Assembly: GCA_028292435.1 (NCBI GenBank)
Contig: JAQGMI010000048.1
Coordinates: 22,311 to 86,310 of the forward strand
Reading direction: 5' to 3'
Length of the DNA: 64,000 bases
Source of the DNA: Betaproteobacteria bacterium
Lineage (GTDB): Bacteria > Pseudomonadota > Gammaproteobacteria > Burkholderiales > SG8-41
Shown here: piece after piece, positions 52,672 through 62,005 of the stretch
Numbering within the stretch: position 1 is the first letter of the stretch
Layout of the letters: every line of letters begins with the position of its first letter
Translations under genes and position numbers: made by a program
Notes under the pieces: generated by a model
The model's input: only the letters and a program-made list of their open reading frames with translations
Told to the model about the DNA's origin: nothing
Databases searched by the model: none

Positions 52672-54009
52672 ATGTCATTTCAATCATTGAATCTGAATCC
52701 CGCCATTGTGCAGGCGCTGACGGCTACCGGTTATACCGAGCCGACGCCCGTGCAGGCACAGTCCATTCCGCAGGCGATCGCCGGCCATGACCTGATGTGC
52801 TCCGCGCCGACCGGCACCGGTAAGACCGCGGCCTTCGTATTGCCGGCATTGCAGCGTCTGGCGCAGCCCGCCAAGCCTGGCCGCGGACCCCGCGTGCTCG
52901 TGCTGACGCCAACCCGTGAACTCGCCATGCAAGTCACGGGCGCGGTGGAAAAATACAGCAAGTTCATGCAACGCGTACGCACCGGCACGGTGCTGGGCGG
53001 CATGCCTTACCCGAAACAGCGCAAGCTGCTCGAATCGCCGCTCGATATTCTGGTCGCCACGCCGGGCCGCCTGATCGATTTCATCGACCAGGGCAAAGTC
53101 GATTTCTCGCGACTTGAACTGCTGGTGCTCGACGAAGCCGACCGCATGCTCGATATGGGCTTCATCAAGCCGGTCGAACGCATCGCGGGCGCCACGCCGG
53201 CAGGTCGCCAGACCCTGCTGTTTTCGGCGACGCTCGACGGCAACATCGCGACACTCGCGAAACGTTTGCTCAAGAATCCGAAACTGATCGAGTGCGAAGC
53301 GACGAAGGAAAATCACGACAACATCGAGCAGCGGTTGCATTACGTCGATGACGGCAGCCATAAACATCGCATCCTCGACCACCTGCTGCGCAACGCCGAC
53401 CTGAACCAGGCGATCGTTTTCACTGCGACCAAGCGCGGCGCCGATCGCCTCGCCGAAAAGCTGAGTGACGACGGCCATTTTGCGGCGGCCTTGCACGGTG
53501 ATATGAACCAGTCGCAACGCAATCGCACGCTCGCGCGCATGCGCAGCGGCAATGTGCGCGTGCTGGTGGCGACCGACGTGGCCGCGCGCGGTATCGACGT
53601 CGCGAGCGTCACTCACGTGTTTAATTACGACCTGCCGAAAGTGGCGGAAGATTATGTCCATCGCATCGGCCGCACCGGCCGTGCCGGCAATTCCGGTATT
53701 GCGATTTCGTTTGCGGCGCCTGACGAAGGCCAGCAGTTAAAACAGATTGAGCGTTATACCGGCAACCAGATCGAGCGCCACGTGATCGTCGGGATGGAGC
53801 CGAAGGTGAAGCCGCGCAGCGGCGCCCCGCGCGGCAACAACGAGCGCAAGCGCTTCGGTGATCCGCGCAAGAGTTTTGGCGGCAACAAGCGTTCAGAACC
53901 GCGCGCGAGCTGGGGCGGCAAACCTTCGTTCGGCGGTAATGGCGGCCGCCCGTCCACCCGCGATGGCGGTGGCGGTTTTGGCGGTCAGCGCAGCCGCGGC
54001 CGCGGTTAA
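52672..54009 (+). CDS. rhlE: DEAD-box RNA helicase (RhlE-like)
   Basis: A 445-residue helicase. The core has the Q-motif (TEPTPVQAQSIP), motif I APTGTGKT, motif II DEAD (VLDEADRML), SAT, and motif VI HRIGRTGRAG, all intact. The tail from about residue 380 is basic and Gly/Arg-rich (RGNNERKRFGDPRK and GGFGGQRSRGRG), typical of RNA-binding tails of RhlE-like enzymes. It is likely to assist ribosome assembly or mRNA handling in the cold, and the following gene encodes a cold-shock protein. Confidence 0.92.
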   Translation: MSFQSLNLNPAIVQALTATGYTEPTPVQAQSIPQAIAGHDLMCSAPTGTGKTAAFVLPALQRLAQPAKPGRGPRVLVLTPTRELAMQVTGAVEKYSKFMQRVRTGTVLGGMPYPKQRKLLESPLDILVATPGRLIDFIDQGKVDFSRLELLVLDEADRMLDMGFIKPVERIAGATPAGRQTLLFSATLDGNIATLAKRLLKNPKLIECEATKENHDNIEQRLHYVDDGSHKHRILDHLLRNADLNQAIVFTATKRGADRLAEKLSDDGHFAAALHGDMNQSQRNRTLARMRSGNVRVLVATDVAARGIDVASVTHVFNYDLPKVAEDYVHRIGRTGRAGNSGIAISFAAPDEGQQLKQIERYTGNQIERHVIVGMEPKVKPRSGAPRGNNERKRFGDPRKSFGGNKRSEPRASWGGKPSFGGNGGRPSTRDGGGGFGGQRSRGRG

Positions 54010-54045
54010 CCCACTCGGTTGTCGGGCTTGCCGCGGACGCAGATA

Positions 54046-54073
54046 AAAGCCGGCGCGATTGCGCCGGCTTTTT
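54046..54073 (+). terminator. Intrinsic terminator after the helicase gene
   Basis: AGCCGGCGC (54048-54056) and GCGCCGGCT (54061-54069) form a nine-base stem with a four-base loop GATT, preceded by AAAA and followed by TTTT (54070-54073). This ends the helicase transcript before the cold-shock gene. Confidence 0.85.
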
Positions 54074-54195
54074 GCTGTTGGTTCGCCAAAATGCACTGGT
54101 TCGTCGTCCGGATGACGCAGCCATACTCATTACGGCCGTGGGCGCAAACGCGCTAACCGGCGCTTAAGTGCCTGAAATCAGCGTGAATAAATAGT

Positions 54196-54224
54196 TTGAC
54201 CGCTTGTATGTAGTCGCGTATAAC
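54196..54224 (+). promoter_or_regulatory. Sigma-70 promoter of the cold-shock gene
   Basis: TTGACC (54196-54201) and TATAAC (54219-54224) are separated by 17 bp, close to the consensus. The start would be near 54231, giving a leader of about 137 nt, similar in size to the regulated leader of E. coli cspA. Confidence 0.65.
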
Positions 54225-54367
54225 GGGCGTCGCAGGATCTTCAAGCAGTGAAATGCCAGTCCGTAGTGGCCGCTTTTAAAGGCGGTACTCCTCAGGTTGT
54301 TGTTACTTTCCTCTTGTAGTTCTCGCATCGGGCGCGAGCCTTTTATTAATCATTAGGAATAACACAC
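54225..54367 (+). promoter_or_regulatory. Long structured leader of the cold-shock gene
   Basis: The region between the promoter and ATG 54368 has no frame of its own. It contains self-complementary stretches, such as CTCGC-N7-GCGAG (about 54322-54338) followed by CCTTTT, and CCGCTTTTAAAGGCGG (about 54267-54282). The Shine-Dalgarno AGGA lies at 54355-54358. Thermosensitive leaders of this length are known for cspA genes; whether this one acts so is inference. Confidence 0.4.
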
Positions 54368-54574
54368 ATGAGTAACGGTACTGTTAAGTGGTTCAACGAC
54401 GCCAAAGGTTTTGGTTTCATTACACCGGACGATGGCGGCAAGGACCTCTTTGCGCATTTCTCGGCGATCCAGGGCAATGGTTTCAAAAGCCTGCGTGAAA
54501 ACCAGAAAGTTTCTTACGACGTCACGACCGGCCCCAAAGGCGATCAGGCGACGAACATCAAGCCGCTCGATTAA
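54368..54574 (+). CDS. cspA: Cold-shock protein, CspA family
   Basis: A 68-residue protein consisting of one cold-shock domain. RNP1 is KGFGFI (residues 13-18) and RNP2 is DLFAHFS (26-32). It binds single-stranded nucleic acid and melts RNA structure. The gene has its own promoter and a strong terminator. Which paralogue of the family it is cannot be told from the sequence. Confidence 0.93.
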   Translation: MSNGTVKWFNDAKGFGFITPDDGGKDLFAHFSAIQGNGFKSLRENQKVSYDVTTGPKGDQATNIKPLD

Positions 54575-54591
54575 TTTCGCACGGTGAGACG

Positions 54592-54620
54592 AAAAAGCCC
54601 GCGCAAGCGGGCTTTTTTTT
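54592..54620 (+). terminator. Intrinsic terminator after the cold-shock gene
   Basis: GCCCGC (54597-54602) pairs with GCGGGC (54607-54612) around a GCAA loop, preceded by AAAAA and followed by eight T (54613-54620). Because of the flanking A and T runs, it may also end transcripts from the left-going ABC operon. Confidence 0.9.
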
Positions 54621-54672
54621 GCGCTTCGTCAATCGGCGCGCGGCTTCATCGTCGTTGATGATGCTTTCCCTG

Positions 54673-55668
54673 CTAACGCGCGTCGTTGAGATAGCACGCC
54701 GACCAGTGGCCGGGCGAAATCTGCCTGAACTGCGGCCGCTCGGTGCGGCAGCGTTCCATCGCGTATGGACAACGCGGATGAAAATGACATCCGGCCGGCG
54801 GATCGAGCGGTGAAGGGATCTCGCCGGTGATCGGCGCGAAATCGTGTCCGCGCTTGTCGAGCTTCGGCACTTCGGCCAGCAGTGCCTTCGTATACGGATG
54901 ATTCGGGTGATTGAAGAGTTCGAGCGTCGGCGCGGTCTCGACGATGCGCCCGAGATACATGATGACCACGCGGTCGGCAAGATGCTCGACGACGCCCAGA
55001 TCGTGGCTGATGAACAGATAGGTGAGATTGAAATCAGCGCGCAGCTGCATGAAGAGATTCAGCACCTGCGCCTGGATCGAGACGTCGAGCGCGGCGACGG
55101 CTTCGTCGCATACGAGCAGTTCGGGTTTGACCGCGAGCGCGCGCGCAATGCCGATGCGGGCGCGCTGGCCGCCCGAGAACTGGTGCGGGAACCGACGCCG
55201 GAACGAGGGGTCCAGGCCGACTTTGCGCATCAACTGGTCGACGTAATAGTCGATATCGTTGTTGGCATCGATGTGGTGGATGCGCGGCGCCTCGCCGATG
55301 ATTTCGGCGACCCGCATTCGCGGATTGAGCGAGGCGTACGCGTCCTGGAAAACCATTTGGATTTTGAGCCCGACATCGCGTTGCCGGGCGGCGGGCAGTT
55401 CTGCGATGTCGGTGCCGCGCCATGCCCGCTCGCCGCTCGTCGGCGCCAGAATGCCGGCGGCAATGCGGCCGAGCGTCGATTTGCCGCAACCCGATTCGCC
55501 GGCAAGACCCACGACCTCGCCTTCATGAATGGTGAGGCAGACGTCGTCGAGCGCATGGACGACGACTTCATTGACGCTGGCGCCCGCGAGGCGCGCGATT
55601 TTCGCCGCGAGGTCGAGCGGCCGCGAAAAGTTCTTGGTGATGTGTTTGAGTTCGAGCAGCGGGTTCAT
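54673..55668 (-). CDS. Peptide-type ABC transporter ATP-binding protein (DppF-like)
   Basis: A 331-residue ATPase. It has Walker A GESGCGKSTLG, the signature SGGQRARIGIARALA and Walker B ELLVCDEAVAALD. The C-terminal oligopeptide/dipeptide extension has the CHFHPRCPYAMERC pattern with conserved cysteines. Length and tail match DppF/OppF. The Walker B reads DEAVAALD instead of the usual DEPTSALD, which is common in this subfamily. It is the last gene of the transporter operon. Confidence 0.9.
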   Translation of the reverse strand: MNPLLELKHITKNFSRPLDLAAKIARLAGASVNEVVVHALDDVCLTIHEGEVVGLAGESGCGKSTLGRIAAGILAPTSGERAWRGTDIAELPAARQRDVGLKIQMVFQDAYASLNPRMRVAEIIGEAPRIHHIDANNDIDYYVDQLMRKVGLDPSFRRRFPHQFSGGQRARIGIARALAVKPELLVCDEAVAALDVSIQAQVLNLFMQLRADFNLTYLFISHDLGVVEHLADRVVIMYLGRIVETAPTLELFNHPNHPYTKALLAEVPKLDKRGHDFAPITGEIPSPLDPPAGCHFHPRCPYAMERCRTERPQFRQISPGHWSACYLNDAR

Positions 55669-56642
55669 CGCACTTCTTCCATGGCGTTCATGGGATGAAA
55701 GCAGCGCAGCGTGCGTGCCGGCGTCGGCCGTGCGATTTCAGGCGCGTCGGCGCACACCTGGTCGGCATGCGGGCAGCGGTCGCGAAAGGCGCAGCCGGGT
55801 TTCAGGCGCAGCAGCGACGGCGTCATGCCCGGAATCTGATGCAAGGGCTTGCCGCGCTCGTTGCGGCTCGGGATCGATGCAATCAATCCCGCGGTATACG
55901 GGTGCATCGGATGGTCGAGCAGGTCCGCGGTCGGTCCGGATTCGACGATGCGGCCCGCGTACATCACGCACACGTTGTCGGCGAGGCCGGCGATCACGGA
56001 CAGATCGTGCGTGACCCATACCATCGCGGTGCCGGTTTCGCGCGCAAGCTTCTGCACTTCAAATATGATTTGCGCCTGGATGGTTACGTCGAGTGCGGTC
56101 GTCGGCTCGTCGGCGATGATGACGCGCGGATTGTTCAGCAAGGCGATTGCAATCGCCACCCGCTGGCGCATGCCGCCCGACAGTTGATGCGGATAGGCTT
56201 TCAGGCGCTCGTCGGGCGACGGGATGCCGACGCGGCCCAGCGCATTTCGCGCGAGATCGCGCGCAGCTTCGCGGCTGACTGTCTGATGCGCATGCACGGT
56301 TTCTATCATCTGCGTGTCGATGCGCAGGACCGGATTCAGCGTCATCATCGGATCCTGAAAAATCATCGCGATGCGGTCGCCGCGCAGGCCGCGCATCGCT
56401 TCGTCGCTGCGGTCGAGCAGGTTGTGGCCCTCGAGCAGCACACGGCCGCCGACGATGCGTCCCGGCGGATCGACGAGGCCCATGATCGAAAAACCGGTCA
56501 CCGTCTTGCCCGAACCCGACTCGCCGACGAGCCCGAGTACCTTGCCGGCGTCGACGCTAAAGCTCACGTCGTCAACCGCTTTGACGACGCCCGCCTTGGT
56601 AAAGAAATGCGTCTTCAGGTTTTCGACGACGAGAATGGCCAT
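55665..56642 (-). CDS. Peptide-type ABC transporter ATP-binding protein (DppD-like)
   Basis: A 325-residue ATPase. Walker A is GESGSGKTVTG, the signature is LSGGMRQRVAIAIAL and Walker B is VIIADEPTTALD. The C-terminal extension GCAFRDRCPHADQVC is the conserved cysteine region of Dpp/Opp ATPases. It overlaps the second ATPase gene by four bases; the pair forms the heterodimeric motor. Confidence 0.9.
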   Translation of the reverse strand: MAILVVENLKTHFFTKAGVVKAVDDVSFSVDAGKVLGLVGESGSGKTVTGFSIMGLVDPPGRIVGGRVLLEGHNLLDRSDEAMRGLRGDRIAMIFQDPMMTLNPVLRIDTQMIETVHAHQTVSREAARDLARNALGRVGIPSPDERLKAYPHQLSGGMRQRVAIAIALLNNPRVIIADEPTTALDVTIQAQIIFEVQKLARETGTAMVWVTHDLSVIAGLADNVCVMYAGRIVESGPTADLLDHPMHPYTAGLIASIPSRNERGKPLHQIPGMTPSLLRLKPGCAFRDRCPHADQVCADAPEIARPTPARTLRCFHPMNAMEEVR

Positions 56643-56646
56643 GGTT

Positions 56647-57534
56647 TTATTTCTGCAACCGCGGATTCAACACATCGCGCAGCTGATCGCCGACCAGGTT
56701 GATGCTGACGATGGTGACGAGCAGCGCAATGCCGGGATAGAGGCTGATCCAGTATTTGCCCGACATCAGATGCGTGAAACCGTTCGCAATCAAGAGGCCG
56801 AGCGAAGGCGATGTGATGGGCATGCCGAGGCCGAGGAACGACAGCGTGGCTTCGAGCGCGATGGCATGCGCGACTTGCACGGTCGCGATCACGATGAGCG
56901 GCGGCAGCACGTTCGGCAGCAAATGGTGAAACAGGATGCGCGGCGTGGGCAGGGCGAGACAGGCCGCGGCCTCGATGTATTCCTTGTTGCGCTCGACGAG
57001 CGCGGCGCCGCGCACGGTGCGAGCGTAGTAAGCCCACTGCACCGCGATGAGTGCAATCACGATTTTGTCGACACCCTGACCTAACGACGCGAGCAGCACC
57101 AGCGCGATCAGAATCGACGGAAACGACAGCTGCAAGTCGACGATGCGCATGATCACGGCTTCGACCCAGCCGCCGAACCACGCGGCGACAAGGCCAACCG
57201 CGAGCCCGATGCCGAGCGCGCACACCGTCGCCAGCGTGCCGACGCCGAGACTGATGCGCAGCCCGTAGAAAATCGCCGACAGCATGTCGCGGCCCTGGTC
57301 GTCGCTGCCCAGCCAGAACGTCATGCCTTCGAGGCTTTGCCCGCCCGGGGGCAATTTGGAGTCCATGATGTCGAGCTGGGCGAGATTGTACGGATTTTGC
57401 GGCGATACCAGCGGCGCGCCGATCGCAACGATCAGAATTACGATAAGCGTTGCCAGGCCGGCGAGTGCCAGGCGGCTTTCGGCAAAATCCGCTGCAACGC
57501 GGCGAAACGGCGTTTCGACGCCTTTGTTGCTCAT
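56647..57534 (-). CDS. Peptide-type ABC permease (DppC-like)
   Basis: A 295-residue membrane protein from ATG 57534, which overlaps the stop of the other permease in ATGA fashion; an earlier frame start at 57702 would run into that gene. Five or six hydrophobic segments are visible, the first at residues 20-45. The coupling loop is EYIEAAACLALPTPRILFHHLLPNVL, the E-A-A-x3-G-type region. The DppC-type start LVSPQNPYNLAQLDI follows the first span. Confidence 0.9.
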   Translation of the reverse strand: MSNKGVETPFRRVAADFAESRLALAGLATLIVILIVAIGAPLVSPQNPYNLAQLDIMDSKLPPGGQSLEGMTFWLGSDDQGRDMLSAIFYGLRISLGVGTLATVCALGIGLAVGLVAAWFGGWVEAVIMRIVDLQLSFPSILIALVLLASLGQGVDKIVIALIAVQWAYYARTVRGAALVERNKEYIEAAACLALPTPRILFHHLLPNVLPPLIVIATVQVAHAIALEATLSFLGLGMPITSPSLGLLIANGFTHLMSGKYWISLYPGIALLVTIVSINLVGDQLRDVLNPRLQK

Positions 57535-58508
57535 GCGCGCGCCTCGGCGAGGCGCACGCGCGGATCGAGCAGCGAATACATGAGATCGACGACCAAGTTG
57601 ATGATGACGAACATGCACACGATGATCAGCACATAGGCAACGATGACCGGGCGGTCGAGCACGTTGATCGAGTCGATCAGCAGTTTGCCCATGCCCGGCC
57701 ACGCAAAAATGGTCTCGGTCACGATCGCGAACGCGATCAGCGAGCCGAATTCCAGGCCAATGACGGTGACGATCGGGATCAGGATGTTTTTCAGCACATG
57801 CACGCCGACAATGCGCCGCATCGGCAACCCTTTGGCGCGCGCGAATTTAACATAGTCCTGCAGCATCGCTTCGCGCGTTCCCGCGCGAGTGAGCCGGATC
57901 AGTAACGACAGCTTGAAAAGCGCGAGGTTCAATGCGGGCATCAAGAGGTGCATCAGTCCGTCCCAGTTAAGAAAGCTCACCGGGATGCCTAACAGCATCG
58001 TCGTATGCCCGCGGCCGGTCGAAGGCAGCCAGCCGAGATACACCGAAAACACCATGATCATCATGAGACCGACCCAAAACGTCGGCAGGCTGAAACCGAA
58101 GATCGAACCCGCCATGATGGTTTTGCTGTACCAGGCGTCGGGTTTGATGCCGGCAACGAGGCCCAGCGGTATGCCGAGCACGATCGCCATCAGCATTGCG
58201 CACAGGGCGAGTTCGACCGTCGCCGGCATGCGCTCGAATATGAGCTGCACGGCGGGAATGTTTTGCGAAAACGAGCGGCCGAGGTCGCCGCTGAGCGCAT
58301 GGCGCAGGAACTCCCAGTATTGCACCCACATCGGCTTGTCGAGGCCGAGCGCCGCGGTCGCGCGCGCGATCTCGGCCTGGTCGGCCTGCGGATTGATCAG
58401 GATGTCGATCGGATTGCCGATGGCGAAAACGCCGACGAAAATCAGCGCCGACATGATGAAGAGCGCAATGACGCTTTGCAGTATCCGGCGGGTGATGAAA
58501 ACGAGCAT
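57531..58508 (-). CDS. Peptide-type ABC permease (DppB-like)
   Basis: A 325-residue membrane protein with six hydrophobic segments. It begins MLVFITRRILQSVIALFIMSALIFV, the classic start of DppB/OppB permeases. The coupling loop is RAGTREAMLQDYVKFARAKGLPMRRIVGVHVLKN near residues 212-245. It is encoded between the binding proteins and the second permease. Confidence 0.9.
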   Translation of the reverse strand: MLVFITRRILQSVIALFIMSALIFVGVFAIGNPIDILINPQADQAEIARATAALGLDKPMWVQYWEFLRHALSGDLGRSFSQNIPAVQLIFERMPATVELALCAMLMAIVLGIPLGLVAGIKPDAWYSKTIMAGSIFGFSLPTFWVGLMMIMVFSVYLGWLPSTGRGHTTMLLGIPVSFLNWDGLMHLLMPALNLALFKLSLLIRLTRAGTREAMLQDYVKFARAKGLPMRRIVGVHVLKNILIPIVTVIGLEFGSLIAFAIVTETIFAWPGMGKLLIDSINVLDRPVIVAYVLIIVCMFVIINLVVDLMYSLLDPRVRLAEARA

Positions 58509-58683
58509 GTTGTTATATCGGCTGTGCGGTCGCGGGCAGTTTTGCCGGCGCGTTTTTTCCGCGCAATTTTCCGTGTCCCTTCCGTCGAATAGTAACGGCT
58601 TTTACGGTTATTTTCATCCCTGACCGTTCACGCGCTTGTTACAGGCAAGCGCCGTCGGTCAAGTCATGCGAATGATGCGGAAT

Positions 58684-60246
58684 TCAGGGTGCTGGCCGCA
58701 CTTCCTGAGCGTACGTCCGTTCGTCGACGCGCGGACCATAAACCAGGCCTTTGCGCGCAGCCCAGGTGTTGACCTGGTAATGCAGCGGAATCAATCCGGT
58801 ATCGTTGATTAATACTTCAGTTGCCTGCTGCAGCAGTTTTTCACGCTTTGCGTTGTCGATCGTGGCGAGCCCTTGCTCCAGCAGAGAATCCATTTGCGGG
58901 TTCGAATAGCGGCCCCAATTCCAGGTGCCGAAGCCCTTAGCCGCATTGTAAGTCGCGATCAGCGAGCGCAGTGGATAGGTTGCTTCACCGGTGCTGACAC
59001 CCCAGCCCAGCAGCGCGGCACTGAATTCGACTTTGTTTGCGCGCCCGACATACACCGAAAACGGGAGTGTTTCGACTTTGGTCACCACGCCGACGCGGGT
59101 CAGCATTTGCGCGACGGCCTGCACGATCTGCTCGTCATTGACGTAGCGATTGTTGGGACCATGCAGCGTGAGCCCGAAACCGTCGGGATAGCCGGCTTCG
59201 GCGAGCAGTTTCTTTGCGCCCTCAGGATCGAACGCTTCCGCCTTGAGGTTGGGGCTCACGCCGAAGAAACCGTCGGGCATGAGTTGTCCCGCCGGAATCG
59301 CGAGGCCGTCCATCACGCGCTCGACGATCGCATTGCGGTTGATCGCCTTGGACAGCGCTTTGCGCACGCGCGCATCTTTAAGCGGGTTCTTCTCGAGCGG
59401 CTTGCCGGCCTTGTCGGTGACGAACGGCGATTTGTCGCGATTGGAATCGACGTGCAGATGAATCATGCGGTTTGAAACGGTGGTGAAAATCGCGATGTCC
59501 TTATTCGTTTTGAGCTTCGCATAGTCCGCGGGTGGAATCGCTTCGATCATCTGCACATCGCCCGCCAGGAGCGCCGCCACGCGCGAGGGATCCGATGTGA
59601 TCAGGCGAAACGTGACTTTGTCCCACGCCGGCTTCGGTCCCCAGTAGTTGTCGTTGCGCGCGAGCTCGATGCGGTCGCCTTTGACATAGCGCACAAACTT
59701 CCATGGCCCAGTGCCGATCGTCGCCTTGCCCGAATCGAAGTCGGCATTGGTCGCGCCGCGCGCGGCCTTGCTCGAAACGATGATCAGCCCACCCATGTCG
59801 GTCGGCATGTTCGGATAGGGCGTCGCCGTCTTGAAGCGAATCGTGTACGGATCGACGATTATTTTCTCGATGATTGCGCGCGTGTAAATCGTGAAGCCGC
59901 CGGGTGCGTTTATGATGCCCGGCCGCTCGACCGAATAAGCAACGTCGGCGGCGGTGAAGTCGGAGCCGTCGTGAAACTTGACCCCTTTGCGCAGCTTGAA
60001 TTCCCAGGTGAGATCGTCGATGGCGCGCCATGATTCGGCGAGCCCGGGTTTGGGAACCTGGCGCGGATCGTTTTCAATCAGCTTGTTGAAAATCTGTTCG
60101 GCTATGCTGTTGTTCGGCGCCGCGTTGTTGTTGTGCGGGTCGATCGAGGTGACATCGGCGCCAAGGCCGATCACCAGTTCGGCGGCAGCCGCATGAGAGA
60201 CGGGAGCGATTGCGAGCAACACGGCGAGCAGCAGTCGAGCAATCAT
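58684..60246 (-). CDS. ABC substrate-binding protein, family 5 (first of a tandem pair)
   Basis: A 520-residue periplasmic protein with a signal peptide (LLAVLLAIAPVSHAAAAE). The family 5 signatures are VTSIDPHNNNAAPNNS and WEFKLRKGVKFHDGSDFTAADV (about 75-96). It binds peptides, opines or other small molecules for the transporter encoded downstream. It is 175 bp upstream of the DppB-like gene and highly similar to the next gene; both are 520 residues long. Confidence 0.92.
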   Translation of the reverse strand: MIARLLLAVLLAIAPVSHAAAAELVIGLGADVTSIDPHNNNAAPNNSIAEQIFNKLIENDPRQVPKPGLAESWRAIDDLTWEFKLRKGVKFHDGSDFTAADVAYSVERPGIINAPGGFTIYTRAIIEKIIVDPYTIRFKTATPYPNMPTDMGGLIIVSSKAARGATNADFDSGKATIGTGPWKFVRYVKGDRIELARNDNYWGPKPAWDKVTFRLITSDPSRVAALLAGDVQMIEAIPPADYAKLKTNKDIAIFTTVSNRMIHLHVDSNRDKSPFVTDKAGKPLEKNPLKDARVRKALSKAINRNAIVERVMDGLAIPAGQLMPDGFFGVSPNLKAEAFDPEGAKKLLAEAGYPDGFGLTLHGPNNRYVNDEQIVQAVAQMLTRVGVVTKVETLPFSVYVGRANKVEFSAALLGWGVSTGEATYPLRSLIATYNAAKGFGTWNWGRYSNPQMDSLLEQGLATIDNAKREKLLQQATEVLINDTGLIPLHYQVNTWAARKGLVYGPRVDERTYAQEVRPAP

Positions 60247-60300
60247 GGTTGGCTCCTGTGCAATCCGGTCGACAACGGTTAACCGGTGATTCTTATTCGT

Positions 60301-61863
60301 TTACTGGGGCCGGAATTCGTGAGCCAGCGTGCGTTCGTCCGTGCGCGGCGTGTATACGGTGCCTTTGCGTGTTCCCCACAGATTAACCTGGTGATGCAGG
60401 GGAATAATGCCGAGGTCGCCGACGGCAATTTCGGTTGCCTGCTGCAGCAGTTTTTCGCGCCGGTTGTCGTCAACGGTCGCCAGCGCTTGCTCGAGCACCG
60501 CGTCCATTTTGGGATTGGAATAGCGCCCGCGATTCGCGGTACCCATGCCTTTCTTGACGTCGTAGGTCGCAAGCTGGGCTTTGAGCGGCGAGGACGCTTC
60601 GGCCGTATCCGCGGCCCATCCAACCAGCATCATGCTGAATTCGAGCTTGGTTGCGCGCGAAAAATAAATGGCCGAGGGCAGCGTCTCGACCCGCGTCTGT
60701 ACGCCGATGCGCGACCACATTTGCGCAATCGCCTGACAAATCTGGTCGTCGTTCACGTAACGATCGTTCGGCCCGTGCAGCGTGATCGCGAAGCCATCCG
60801 GGTAACCGGCCTCCGCGAGCAGCTTGCGGGCACCGTCCGCATCGAACGCTTCGGGTTTCATGCCGGGCACGAAGCCGAACATGCCCTCCGGCATTAACTG
60901 GCCGGTGGCAACCGCGGCGCCTTCCATGGTGCGGTCGACAATCGCTTGGCGGTTGATCGCCTTCGACAGCGCTTTACGCACGCGTAGATCTTTCAGCGGG
61001 TTTTTATCGAGCGGCTTGCCGGATTTATCCGTGACAAAAGGAGACTTGTCGCGGTTCGTATCAAGGTGGAGAAAGATCAGACGGTGCGAAACCGTGCGTG
61101 AGATCGCGATCGACGGGTCCTTCGACAGCCGCGCAAGGTCGGCGGTCGGCACGCTTTCAATGGCGCGCACATCGCCCGAGAGCAGGGCGGCTACCCGCGA
61201 CGGATCACTTGCGATAACGCGAAATGTCACTTTGTCCCATGCGGTTTTCGTGCCCCAGTAACCGTCGTTGCGCGCAAGTTCGATCCGATCGCCCTTGGCG
61301 TAGCGGACGAATTTAAAAGGTCCGGTGCCTACGGCGGCTTTGCCCGAATCGAAATCGGCGGTGGTCGCACCCTTGGCTGCCTTGCTTGAAACGATGAACA
61401 CGGTGCCCATGTCATTGGGCATCAGCGGATACGGCGCGGCGGTTTTAAGTCGGAGCGTCAGCGGATCGACGATTACTTTTTCAGTGATCTGGTTCGTATA
61501 CAGCGTGAAAGGCGACGGGCTGTTCGGCACTTGCGCCGTGCGCTCGATCGAAAACACGACATCCGCGGCGGTGAAATCGGAGCCGTCGTGAAACTTGACG
61601 CCTTTGCGCAGCTTGAATTCCCACGTCAGATCGTCGATCGCTTTCCATGACACCGCGAGCGCGGGTTTTAGCAGCGACTTCGGATCTTTGGTGACGAGCG
61701 TTTCAAAGATGTGCTCGGCGATATTATTGTTTGGCGTGAGGTTGTGATAGTGCGGGTCGATCGATGTAACGTCGGCGCCGACCGCGATGGTCAGGTCGGC
61801 GGCGCTCGCGGTTGCAACACTTATGAGTAGTGCAAGCGCTGCGCAGAAAAAACGAATCGGCAT
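60301..61863 (-). CDS. ABC substrate-binding protein, family 5 (second of a tandem pair)
   Basis: A 520-residue paralogue of the gene at 58684, with its own signal peptide (LALLISVATASAAD) and the same motifs (WEFKLRKGVKFHDGSDFTAADV, VTSIDPHYHNLTPNNN). The two proteins share long identical stretches but differ in parts of the ligand-binding regions, so they may bring different ligands to one transporter. It is the first gene of the leftward operon. Its signal region overlaps the untranslated region before the divergent argE gene. Confidence 0.92.
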   Translation of the reverse strand: MPIRFFCAALALLISVATASAADLTIAVGADVTSIDPHYHNLTPNNNIAEHIFETLVTKDPKSLLKPALAVSWKAIDDLTWEFKLRKGVKFHDGSDFTAADVVFSIERTAQVPNSPSPFTLYTNQITEKVIVDPLTLRLKTAAPYPLMPNDMGTVFIVSSKAAKGATTADFDSGKAAVGTGPFKFVRYAKGDRIELARNDGYWGTKTAWDKVTFRVIASDPSRVAALLSGDVRAIESVPTADLARLSKDPSIAISRTVSHRLIFLHLDTNRDKSPFVTDKSGKPLDKNPLKDLRVRKALSKAINRQAIVDRTMEGAAVATGQLMPEGMFGFVPGMKPEAFDADGARKLLAEAGYPDGFAITLHGPNDRYVNDDQICQAIAQMWSRIGVQTRVETLPSAIYFSRATKLEFSMMLVGWAADTAEASSPLKAQLATYDVKKGMGTANRGRYSNPKMDAVLEQALATVDDNRREKLLQQATEIAVGDLGIIPLHHQVNLWGTRKGTVYTPRTDERTLAHEFRPQ

Positions 61864-62005
61864 TTGGCTTTTCCCCGCTTTCCCTTTTGTACCGGCGATT
61901 CAGCATACCGTAAATCCAAAGCGTTGTGACACCGTAACCGGCCGCCAAATTGACACCTTCAGACCCCGCACCTATTCTGTAAGCTTTCTCCAAGATTTTC
62001 CTTCC

